A model generated the notes under the pieces. It ran no database searches, had not been told where the DNA came from, and saw nothing but the letters and a program-made list of their open reading frames with translations. From Neoechinorhynchus agilis (Eukaryota; Acanthocephala): a stretch of DNA of 58,976 nt. Made by a program: the position numbers and the translations under genes. The first letter of the stretch is position 1. Every line of letters starts with the position of its first letter. Positions 1 through 8,387 of the stretch are shown one piece after another. The stretch lies in NCBI GenBank assembly GCA_051530055.1, contig JBMGUZ010000012.1, positions 1 through 58,976 on the forward strand, written 5' to 3'.

Positions 1-3000
1 GCCTGGGCCCATCATTTATTCCACCGAACATTTGCGGATCTCGATTTGAACGATGAGTTGTCGGTTCGTGATATTTTTGACGGAACTAAATCTAACCATA
101 CGATCAAAATAAAGCGCAACACTTCGACCCTTCTTCTTATGCGCATTCTTGTTGCTGCTCAACTCTTCAAGCTCAAACTTATTTCAGAGGAAGAACTCAT
201 GGCTGGCGGTCTTGTCTCCGGATTAGGTGTTTTCTGCCCTACATTCGAGGCTCTCACCACCCGTCAAGCTCGTATTTCGATGGTCACCAGACGGTTACTT
301 TCTAGAGCTAGAGCTATCTTAGCCACAGTCTTCCCCGATCTCATCGAATCAATAATTGGACCTCCACTCCCATCTCCTTTAACTGAAAAGAGAGCTGAAG
401 GTGAACCTGTTACTGTCTTACCTCCGGAAGATCTTAATTTAGCATCTTCTATTTTGCCCGAGAAGACGATGATTCAGCAGGACCAGCTTTCTACTATCAC
501 TCAAACTTTCGGGGCCTCCCCCACTGATCTCATAAGCAGCGCCACTCCGACACCATCTCGAGCCAAATTTCGTGCGGCTGTCGACAAGGTTCTAACAAAA
601 AAAAGAATTGAGTTCAAGGAGATTCTTTCGCAAAATCAGAAACAAGTCGAATCTACGCGAGAAGCCTTGACTAAGCGTCCTCGCGATCCTGTGTTACTTG
701 GGATTTTGGAAGAGTCTAGAACGGCTCAACTTAAAATCGACTCTAGCTTGGCTCTGATAGAAAAAGTTGCAGAAGAGTTTCAAGCGCTTTCTCACCTTGA
801 CGATCTACCAGTGATGACGACCTACAACGATGATCTCGATTTGGAGTCATTACCTAACAGCCCAGTCGACCTTGGCACCGCCTTCCTAGCTTATATGACT
901 AGGGCGAAGGCTACTGTTGGTATTGCTGAGCATGTTCGTGTAGAAAAGAGAGAAAAGCGCGAGAAATACCGTAATTACAACTCGTTTGTTCCAACCGACA
1001 AGAATGGCTCATTTACGCGTGATATGGAGGCCGCCGTGCGAAACCTCAAGTACGAGGCTGCGTTCGTCGGGGCCACGACCATCACGGAGAAAGCGGATAA
1101 TGTCGAACACAAGTTAAGGAATGACGTGCGAGTTCGGGCACATTATCTTCTCAACAAAATTGGCACTTCAAAGAAAAGACTGATGGGCCTTTGCTTCGCC
1201 CACAGAAATAATCAGCCTATGCTGCATGCTCTGGCACATGGGCTGAATTCTCGCAATCAGCGCTTGTGTGCAATATTTTGTAGAGAGCTAGATCTTCTTA
1301 ATGGACAGAGTGAATTGGTCGAAAATCTGGAATGGCGCGCCACTAGGCGCACAGCTCTACTCGCGTCTGTTAGGAACAGACATTTTAGACGGTTCAGTTC
1401 TTCAGGGTGGCTCTCACCTGATGCCATCTCCACTTTAGCTGGAAACGGAGTGAGCAGTTTTACAAGCTCATATATCTCCTCCGTCCTAGCGGGTGGCGAT
1501 GGGTATGGTGAGAGGCTCTCTGAGGAGTGGAATCGTCTGATGCACTCCATGAACGGCAATTCGATTCGTAAACCCTATGTGCCGGTAGGGTACCAGATGA
1601 CTGTCGAGTTTATACAGTCAACGGATCACGTTTCTAAAGTGGTTACCGCTTTGGCCGGTAACTATTCTCTATTTCGGACGCTGCCGGCCACTACCTTTAG
1701 CATCCTGTCTACTGCGGAACCCGCATTTCTTCATCAGATAGGTATGGCCGTACAGCAGGATGATTCTTTTCTTACTGATAAAGCTAAGAAGCTCGCAGAA
1801 GCTGATGTCTCATTCTATAAAGATAAGACCTTGGAAGAGAGGAGGGCCTTGCATTATTATTTGTGCAATATGCCCCATTTGGCCGAAACTTACGGACCAA
1901 TCTGTTTCTCGCTGGATCTTTCTTATAGTACGTCTGGTCCGATCGGCGCCGAGTATAATGAACTTTGGCGCAATGAAGAATCTGTCCTAAGACCTGGTAT
2001 GAACCTCGATCCTAAAGATTTTCATATCATATCCCCTGGCCCGACGCAACCTCCGACCACCATATCGAGCAGTTCTTGTCTCGATAGGGTGTTTAGTTTA
2101 GTTCTCTCTGACGACTTGGACACATCCGCGAGGATGGATTTTACGCGATTGTTACACACTGTTAGTCAGGTGGCTCCACTTCTTCGTCGCCGAAACGAGA
2201 AGATGGCCTATCTGACACTGTGTGGTTCCGCCGCTCTCGACCATTATCGAGACGGTTCTCCGGCTACTTTTGCTCGTCTGCGAGCTATTCTATCTACTGA
2301 TAATTACCCAGCTATTACAGCCCCACCTCCAAATGGCAATTCTCGCTTAAACGGTGACATCCGTAGGATGTGGGTCTGTCAACCATTCGAAATTGTTTGG
2401 CTACGCATGTCTATAGTAGACTTCTTCAGGTGTGTGGCCGTAAATAATCTGGTCTGGAATGAAGGACCAAATGTTCATAACTCCGCGTTTGACGGCCGTA
2501 CTCTCGCTGTCATGGAGCAATACTTTCCCGCCCCTGCAGAACAGTTGCACCGTACTGTCGCCACTGTCTGGAACCCGATCCTCACTGAAGAGATTTACAT
2601 GAATCATTCTGGGGTCGAGGATCACTATTTCTCCCTAATGGATGCATTTGCTAAGGAACCCGGTAAAATATTTATCGTGGTGTCCGTCACGTTAGAGGAG
2701 ATAGCGACTCGTGTTCAGCGATTCAGTTACACGAGTTCCAGTGGGCCGGGACCTTTTCCGTATGACAATCTTGGACTTGCTATTCTTAATGGCTCTTTTC
2801 CGAACGAACCTCTCAACGAGATTCCGTGTCAAGAGGAGTTGCTGTCTTATTTAGCCCTATCCAATAACTCCCTTGAGTATCAAGTCATGGGTAGGCTGAA
2901 TGTTCCTTACGGCTCTGGTGTCAGGATAGCCTGGAATTATGATCCAGGTTTCTATTTCTATCCCCTCATCCAACTCGGCCTTCTTAAGGTCTCTGATCTC

Positions 3001-3918
3001 CCAGCGACTCAGACTAGAATGACTCCCGAGAATGAGCTGAAGTACTATTCCGCTCAGAATATTCTACCCTGTCTGAGACTTGCCATGCACAAGTTGAGTC
3101 TTCGACTGGATACTATGCAAGTTTCAGTTAAGGCGGTCACGCCTGACTCTTCCTGGACTCTGGGGTCAATCTCTGACATATTACCAACGAGTGACAGAAC
3201 TATTCTGGGTATTATTAGTGCCTATCTAGGCGCTCCGATGGCAAGAGCTTTCGCTGCCTGGGCGAGAGACCCAGAAGTTACTATCATTCACGAAAGAACT
3301 ATCTTACATTGGGTTATGATTTCTAAAGCACTCGGAATTTCGTTTGGCTCGGGGGCTTTAGCGTATTCTGAATACAATGGTAGATCCTCTGTCGGTGTGT
3401 CGTGGCAGATGGCATCTCATACTCAAGAACCGGAGTTGACGACAAAATTCTTCCTTAACAACTCCGTTTGGTCCATCGTTCCTACTGAAGATCTAGATCC
3501 CTTTAGAATAGGGCTTAATGAAATCTGCACTCCTAATCTACTGCCTCTCATCACACTGAAAGGCTTCGTTGGTGGAGCTCGCTCCGACATCACTTTTAGA
3601 GGAGCACTGCTTCCGAGGGGTTGTAGAGGTCAATATGATGTGATCACCATCGGATCTCTTTTTGCAATTCAAGTGAAAATTAATGCTCTTACGCGCCTCC
3701 GTTTTTCGCTAGCTCACATGGCAAGTTGGGAAACTCGCTTCGATAAAGGTACATTCGATGTTCCTAGAAATGAGCGCTACACCGACCCTCTCGACATTGC
3801 TTCTTGTTTCGAGGGGGACTCGTTGTTAGCACCCATGGGCCTCGAGGTCCCAACTTCTTCCAGAAAAAAGAAGACAGAGGATGCTTCAGAGCGTCCGGAT
3901 GCCTCTGCGGAGGATTGA
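1..3918 (+). CDS. Capsid-sized viral frame, left copy
   Basis: A single open frame runs from the window edge to a stop at 3918, more than 1,290 codons, much longer than any host frame here. The frame is still open at base 1, so the true start lies outside. The N-terminal third is charged and partly helical; the rest is a dense mix of hydrophobic segments and loops with no transmembrane or enzymatic motif that I recognise. Size and the overlapping following frame suggest a toti-like capsid protein; this is inference, not a family match. The mirrored frame at 55066-58976 encodes the same protein, and 42586-45480 encodes a diverged relative. It looks whole within the window. Confidence 0.6.
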   Translation, partial: AWAHHLFHRTFADLDLNDELSVRDIFDGTKSNHTIKIKRNTSTLLLMRILVAAQLFKLKLISEEELMAGGLVSGLGVFCPTFEALTTRQARISMVTRRLLSRARAILATVFPDLIESIIGPPLPSPLTEKRAEGEPVTVLPPEDLNLASSILPEKTMIQQDQLSTITQTFGASPTDLISSATPTPSRAKFRAAVDKVLTKKRIEFKEILSQNQKQVESTREALTKRPRDPVLLGILEESRTAQLKIDSSLALIEKVAEEFQALSHLDDLPVMTTYNDDLDLESLPNSPVDLGTAFLAYMTRAKATVGIAEHVRVEKREKREKYRNYNSFVPTDKNGSFTRDMEAAVRNLKYEAAFVGATTITEKADNVEHKLRNDVRVRAHYLLNKIGTSKKRLMGLCFAHRNNQPMLHALAHGLNSRNQRLCAIFCRELDLLNGQSELVENLEWRATRRTALLASVRNRHFRRFSSSGWLSPDAISTLAGNGVSSFTSSYISSVLAGGDGYGERLSEEWNRLMHSMNGNSIRKPYVPVGYQMTVEFIQSTDHVSKVVTALAGNYSLFRTLPATTFSILSTAEPAFLHQIGMAVQQDDSFLTDKAKKLAEADVSFYKDKTLEERRALHYYLCNMPHLAETYGPICFSLDLSYSTSGPIGAEYNELWRNEESVLRPGMNLDPKDFHIISPGPTQPPTTISSSSCLDRVFSLVLSDDLDTSARMDFTRLLHTVSQVAPLLRRRNEKMAYLTLCGSAALDHYRDGSPATFARLRAILSTDNYPAITAPPPNGNSRLNGDIRRMWVCQPFEIVWLRMSIVDFFRCVAVNNLVWNEGPNVHNSAFDGRTLAVMEQYFPAPAEQLHRTVATVWNPILTEEIYMNHSGVEDHYFSLMDAFAKEPGKIFIVVSVTLEEIATRVQRFSYTSSSGPGPFPYDNLGLAILNGSFPNEPLNEIPCQEELLSYLALSNNSLEYQVMGRLNVPYGSGVRIAWNYDPGFYFYPLIQLGLLKVSDLPATQTRMTPENELKYYSAQNILPCLRLAMHKLSLRLDTMQVSVKAVTPDSSWTLGSISDILPTSDRTILGIISAYLGAPMARAFAAWARDPEVTIIHERTILHWVMISKALGISFGSGALAYSEYNGRSSVGVSWQMASHTQEPELTTKFFLNNSVWSIVPTEDLDPFRIGLNEICTPNLLPLITLKGFVGGARSDITFRGALLPRGCRGQYDVITIGSLFAIQVKINALTRLRFSLAHMASWETRFDKGTFDVPRNERYTDPLDIASCFEGDSLLAPMGLEVPTSSRKKKTEDASERPDASAED

Positions 3919-5072
3919 TCACTGAACGCTTTAGTTCAGAATGTCGGTCTGAGCTTAGCAACCAACTTGCAGGGAAGATGAGTCATTACTACAATCCGCG
4001 CCCTGTGAGAGTCTTTGCTAAGGCTCGCCAGAGAATATTGGCTGAACGTTGGGACTTCGTCCCTATTCATACAGGCGACATTCCTCGCGATATTCTATCA
4101 AAAATTGAAAATTATCTTAAAGTATGGAATCTCTCGGCGTCCGTTAGACAACTGTACTCGTTCCTTCTTCCATACTATCGGCTTAAGCAATTCGAATATT
4201 CTGATGTTTGGCTCCTTGACTCTTCAGGTGCTCCCTCAGCTCTAAACAATTTATGCTGGCACATTGAGTGCCCGATATGCAATATGGTCTCGATAAAGCA
4301 TGAAAGACGTGATATAGTCATTGAACTAGGTCGAGACTATTACGAAGCCAAGGTTGAAATTGCGAGTTGGGAGAACATCATTGCTGCTAAAAAATTATCT
4401 GAGCGAGAATTCTTCTCATCACTACGACCTTTAACTGCAGAGATTGAAGCAGAGGGGATGCCGCGAACTGCTTGGGTTGAGAGGGAGGCTGATTGTTCTA
4501 TTCGATACATCCCTCCCCCGACCAAAGTTTCCGAAAAGGTAGCATCTCTGTTTCCTGGTTCTGCCGCTTGGCAACGTTCATGTGCTCTAGTAAGCCGCTT
4601 AGGGCTCGATTCTCTGCTAGAACATATCTATCGATCCTTGAATCTGATTCCTACATTTGAAGGCTCATTGTTATGGATGCGCCGTGTCTCTGCTTTCGCT
4701 AAAGCCAACATAACCTCCACCCGTTACGCTACTATGCTGGTTGATCTTAACAGGTGGCTCGGTCACTTTCCGCTCCTCAGTGAAGGAGAGATGATTCAAT
4801 CAGCGCGAGAGTGGTTAGGTCGAATGAATTCATGTTTGGGCTCGGGCGGAGCTTTAATCTGGGAGAGACTTAATCTCTTACATGCTTCTGAACTTATTTC
4901 GAAAATCTTTTCCTCGATTCCAAAACAGACCGGAGCTGATATATGGCGCGAAATGCTCATTAGCCGTACATGGTCAACGCCAGGAGCATCGAACGCTGGG
5001 AATTATTCAGCCAGAAGAAATCAGCTAGGCGACGAGGAAAGTGATGGAGATGAGAGCAGAGTGTTGCGCTAA
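3804..5072 (+). CDS. Second viral frame overlapping in -1 register
   Basis: This frame overlaps the end of the capsid-sized frame by 115 nt and lies in the -1 register relative to it. Within the overlap is the heptamer A AAA AAG (3864-3870), in the phase expected for a -1 ribosomal slip site. An AUG at 3978, 60 nt after the capsid stop, is the alternative start. The encoded protein has a CPIC-containing segment and no obvious enzymatic motif. In totiviruses this position holds the RNA polymerase, but no GDD or flanking polymerase motif is visible, so I leave the product unnamed. Treated as a fossil. Confidence 0.5.
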   Translation: MFRGGLVVSTHGPRGPNFFQKKEDRGCFRASGCLCGGLITERFSSECRSELSNQLAGKMSHYYNPRPVRVFAKARQRILAERWDFVPIHTGDIPRDILSKIENYLKVWNLSASVRQLYSFLLPYYRLKQFEYSDVWLLDSSGAPSALNNLCWHIECPICNMVSIKHERRDIVIELGRDYYEAKVEIASWENIIAAKKLSEREFFSSLRPLTAEIEAEGMPRTAWVEREADCSIRYIPPPTKVSEKVASLFPGSAAWQRSCALVSRLGLDSLLEHIYRSLNLIPTFEGSLLWMRRVSAFAKANITSTRYATMLVDLNRWLGHFPLLSEGEMIQSAREWLGRMNSCLGSGGALIWERLNLLHASELISKIFSSIPKQTGADIWREMLISRTWSTPGASNAGNYSARRNQLGDEESDGDESRVLR

Positions 5073-6161
5073 GGCAATAAAGAGCACAGACAGAATGACC
5101 GGGAGAGAACCCGATAATTCAAGTTCGGCGAGGTGGCCCCTGTATGGGTCATCTGCCCCAGTTAACACAAATGCCAACACTGGCAGGAGTGTTGCGTCAA
5201 CGCCTGTCCCAAATAGGGCAGGTAGAGATAGGTCTTCGACTCCAGGTGGGAGTTCGCGGACCGCGTCTAATGTCGCCGCGATTGAACCCGGTGACATTGA
5301 TGGACCGCCGTGGGTCGAATTAGCCGACTACGACGATCTTGATGGCAACGTCCAAAGATGGATGGCGCTTGACAGTCTCTATAAGAGTATGAGATCTAAA
5401 GGGACTAAGAAGGGAGAAAACCGAGTGGTTATCACCGGAAACTTGGAGGCAGAATTTCCTAGATTCTACCACAACTAATTAGGAGCATCCCTGATTGCAG
5501 GGTGCGAACTAATTGCAGATAATTCACAAATAGTGAATTGTCTTTTAAGACTGTGTGGGATGAAAACCCACTCACTCGAGAAGAAGCCTCGGACGCATTA
5601 AGTGTCCCGGGCCGAACAAAAGAATTAGAAGCGGTATCAAACTTAGCCGCTCTAATCGACTTGCTGGTGGCAGTTCCAACCGCCGCAGGTTAAAAACCAG
5701 AAGGTCCAGCTAAGATGGCCTTAGGGTTTATGGTCCACTTACTCGCAGGGATTGCCTCTGAAAAGAAGTGGGACATTCCTTTTGCCCAGTCAAGAAACTG
5801 GTGGAGGATTACGAGAAACTGGAAGAACGATTTAATTCTTCTGATCTCGCCGATCCTAGGTGGCGATAGTCACCAGGACACTTGTAACAGCAGTAATTCG
5901 CTCCCTCTGTGAAAAGAAAGAGAAGAGGTGAAGAGATTAGCTTTGATGAGGCCAAAACTCCTAAACGGTCCAATGACTGCTTGGGAACAAGCTGTTACAA
6001 GTAGGATAAACTCTTGCTTGGGCAAAATCGAATCCACAGTCGGAGAAGACTTTGAATTCATAAGACACCGGAACCCAGTAGTCTGGGAGAAGGCAATAGG
6101 GAACTATGTAGCTTTGCTCTACAATAGGACCTCAGTCTTTTCGAAAATGATAAGGGACTAA
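5041..6161 (+). other. Downstream viral frames, left copy
   Basis: Several shorter plus-strand frames with coding-like composition follow the second frame (5041-5478, 5715-5912, 5928-6161). They are mirrored in the right arm. Products are not recognised. A 41 bp direct repeat beginning GGGACTAAGAAGGGAG sits at 5401-5441 and again at 6154-6194, with a single mismatch, bracketing this part. The stretch is best read as the damaged distal part of the viral fossil. Confidence 0.45.
5401..5441 (+). repeat. 41 bp direct repeat in viral fossil, copy 1
   Basis: Matches 6154-6194 at 40 of 41 positions. The spacing is about 750 bp. It may be a viral gene-junction signal or an internal duplication of the viral sequence. 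The right arm carries the same pair mirrored near 53520-53560 and 52765-52803. Confidence 0.85.
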
Positions 6162-6194
6162 GAAGGGAGAAAACCGTGTGGTTATCACCGGAAA
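6154..6194 (+). repeat. 41 bp direct repeat in viral fossil, copy 2
   Basis: Second copy of the 5401-5441 repeat. Recognisable viral sequence ends shortly after it, so this copy may mark the edge of the inserted segment. Confidence 0.85.
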
Positions 6195-6348
6195 AGTGCT
6201 TGTGGGTATCATACTTATTTTTATGGACCGGTATAATTCAAACCTTCATAGCTTTATCCTTCAAACTTTGGTCTTTTCATCAAGTTCAGCCTCATTCGTC
6301 ACTGTTCTTTAAAAATTAATTTTTTCATTATTTGTAAACATGTACAGA

Positions 6349-6857
6349 CCACAATTTCAAAATATTACTCACTTGCATTGAGACGCTTCCATTCGTCCTC
6401 GGTACGAACGTAAACGATTTTCCACCATCGCCAAAGTCGCTCGATTCACCGGAGAACAAAACAGAACGACGCGAGGAATGCGGGTGCAGCGCTTTAGAAA
6501 GCGGACGGCGTTTTGGAAGTTACGAAAAAACGACAGAATTCGGGTCCGTTTTATTATTCGGCGCACATTTAAATTTTTTAGTCGACTTTTTATCGATAAA
6601 TCAATTCGGGAAAAGTAGCCACTTTGTTTGCTTGCTCAAAGTCTTAGGTTTAAAGCGATTTTATTGGGTTTTCTAAAGTGCTGAATAGAAAATGTTTATT
6701 ATTGTACCGACGGACAGTTTTAAGCTTCTTCGAATAAAAATTTAGAATCGATACTTTAAGGTGGCAATATATAAAAAATCGTTATTTTTCAATCAGAAAG
6801 ATCGATTCATGGCCTAAAAATAGAAACGCTAAAAACCCATTGCGTTTAAGTGACGGG
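6349..6857 (-). repeat. R-unit, left copy (three-copy repeat beside viral fossils)
   Basis: A roughly 509 bp unit found three times (here, 41687-42167 and 52099-52607), each time on the 3' side of a viral copy and in the same relative orientation. Read on the minus strand here, it contains an arginine-rich open stretch whose only internal AUG context is followed by a good splice donor (AA|GTGAGT, close to 6376). That gives a candidate short first exon beginning MVENRLRSYRG. The wider frame without AUG continues upstream. It could be a host promoter and first exon captured with the virus, or a small non-autonomous repeat. Function unknown. Confidence 0.6.
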
Positions 6858-8311
6858 CAACTTATGGAAAGTCTGGATGAAAACGAGCGAAGTTCATTGC
6901 CCTTTTAAGAGTAGTGGATGTTCAAGCAAAGGAGGGAGAAAAGAACCGATTGATCAGCAAATTTTCAAAGCTTATGGATTCGAAGCATAATTGTTAAGGC
7001 TTCGATCCTGAATAGAGCAACCGGCATACCGGAGGATTGCGTAAGCGCTGAGGATTATGGGTTGATATCCAAAGGATCATCGTTCGCACCAACAAAAAAA
7101 CCTGATGACAAATTCAACCTTCAAGTAAAAATGGGAGATCGACTGATTTGTGGAGGCTGAGATGTCGTTTGAGTTTCAAGAAGGTTTCAGTGGCTCTACC
7201 AAGAGGAGATGATATCCTTGAAAGACGATTATAAAGTTCCGGAAAAGGGGTTGACCGGATAAGTCGAAGCATTGTATCCAATCCTCCGCATGGTAAACAT
7301 TTGGCCTTGAAATCGGTCAAAGCATTGATCAAAACGAAGTCGCTAAGGGGACGAAGTGTACAAGATGAGATGATCTCGGCATTACTAAGAGTTACTTCTA
7401 CCTATGAGTTTACAGACGTAAAGTGATTGCTAGGCGCCAATTGAAGAAGTTCAGCACTTACATCCGACGACCTTTGCGTACTCCAGCATTGTAACCCAAT
7501 GATCAAAACGCATAAGATGCCTCAGGTCCTCATCACAGGGTTTCGATGATTTTTTTACAGTCGCTTTCTAAAGAAGTGGAAGCAATTCAACTTAAACAAA
7601 ATGTAATTAATTCTGGAACTGCCAATTCCCATCCATACCGCGGATATTCCCATCCTACCTAATTCGTATTCCAATCCCAAATACATAATTTTTTCCTTTC
7701 TCTTTTTACAAGCGCTCCTGCAAACAATAAGCATCAATTCCCACCAGAACGGACCTTCCAACCCCGCCGGATATTCTCAAAGGAACGGACATCCCCCGGC
7801 TGGATAGGCCCACTCGAATTGGTATCCCTGCGACCGGATATTCCCACTCGAACGGACATCCCTCGACTACACTTTATTGGAACAACTATGAACTGGAATG
7901 CTAATGGGGACCCAAAGGTAAATGGGTCCCATTCTTTGTGATCTTCTTTCTAATAAAACGGGCTGTAACTATTGCTGAAGTGTAGGCCGATCATTTCCGC
8001 GGTGAACGGCCTTGGCAGACGTGTAATTGTGCTTAACCAAAGGGACGAGTTAACCTTCTCATTGAACTCTGTTCTATCTCAACCTTTATAGATTGCGTGG
8101 TTTTTTCAGGGTCCTGACGAAGGAGTAAACTCCGAAAATATCGGTGTCAAAAATATACATTTGCTTGCAGGACAATCGAAAAGAAGTAACCAAACGACAT
8201 TTGAGCCTTTTGCGTCGCGGAAAAAATCAGGTCTGTATTCTATTTTTAGAACTAACACAATGGCGCCTGAGTGTTTTTTGTAAATCATTGCACTAACAAT
8301 CTAAAAGGCAA
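6858..8311. other. Non-coding flank of left arm
   Basis: No convincing gene. A minus-strand frame at 7114-7332 is mirrored at 51624-51842, but it has no recognisable domain. Around 7640-7860 there are diverged short repeats built on CGGATATTCCCA and GAACGGACATCC. The segment 8126-8311 lies beyond the mirrored arm and leads into the 3' flank of the acidic-repeat gene. Confidence 0.5.
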
Positions 8312-8387
8312 CAATAGCAGAACACACGAGACGCAGAATTATGATCAACAAATCTATTGAAAAATATCTATTCTACGAAGTATAATC

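Larger units (their letters stand above)
1..6200 (+). mobile_element. Viral fossil, left copy (probably toti-like EVE)
   Basis: Endogenous viral element on the plus strand, open at the window edge. Parts in order: a capsid-sized frame (to 3918), a second frame overlapping it in the -1 register (3804-5072), and several shorter downstream frames up to about 6161. A long structural frame followed by a -1 overlapping frame is the layout of totiviruses and toti-like dsRNA viruses. I see no recognisable polymerase GDD motif, so the family stays uncertain. The first frame looks whole; the downstream part appears broken in a few places. The copy is young as a genomic duplicate, because the right arm is nearly identical. 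Confidence 0.6.
1..8125. repeat. Left outer arm of giant inverted repeat
   Basis: This stretch is the reverse complement of about 50690-58976. Paired coordinates add up to 58984 over the viral reading frame and to 58956 further in, so only small length differences separate the arms. The long viral frame translates identically in both arms, and scattered single-base differences occur outside it (for example near 5891 against 53065). Homology reaches both window ends, so the palindrome continues outside. Inside the arm are the viral fossil, the R-unit and a non-coding flank. The near identity implies a recent duplication or ongoing gene conversion. Confidence 0.93.

Noticed and set aside
3804-6161. 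RNA-dependent RNA polymerase in the second viral frame
   Set aside because: Position fits, but I find no GDD or neighbouring polymerase motifs. LGGDSHQD near 5860 is not in a convincing context.
1-8125. Palindrome as pure assembly artefact
   Set aside because: Not fully excluded, but private insertions, differing repeat numbers and single-base differences between the arms argue that they are distinct genomic segments.
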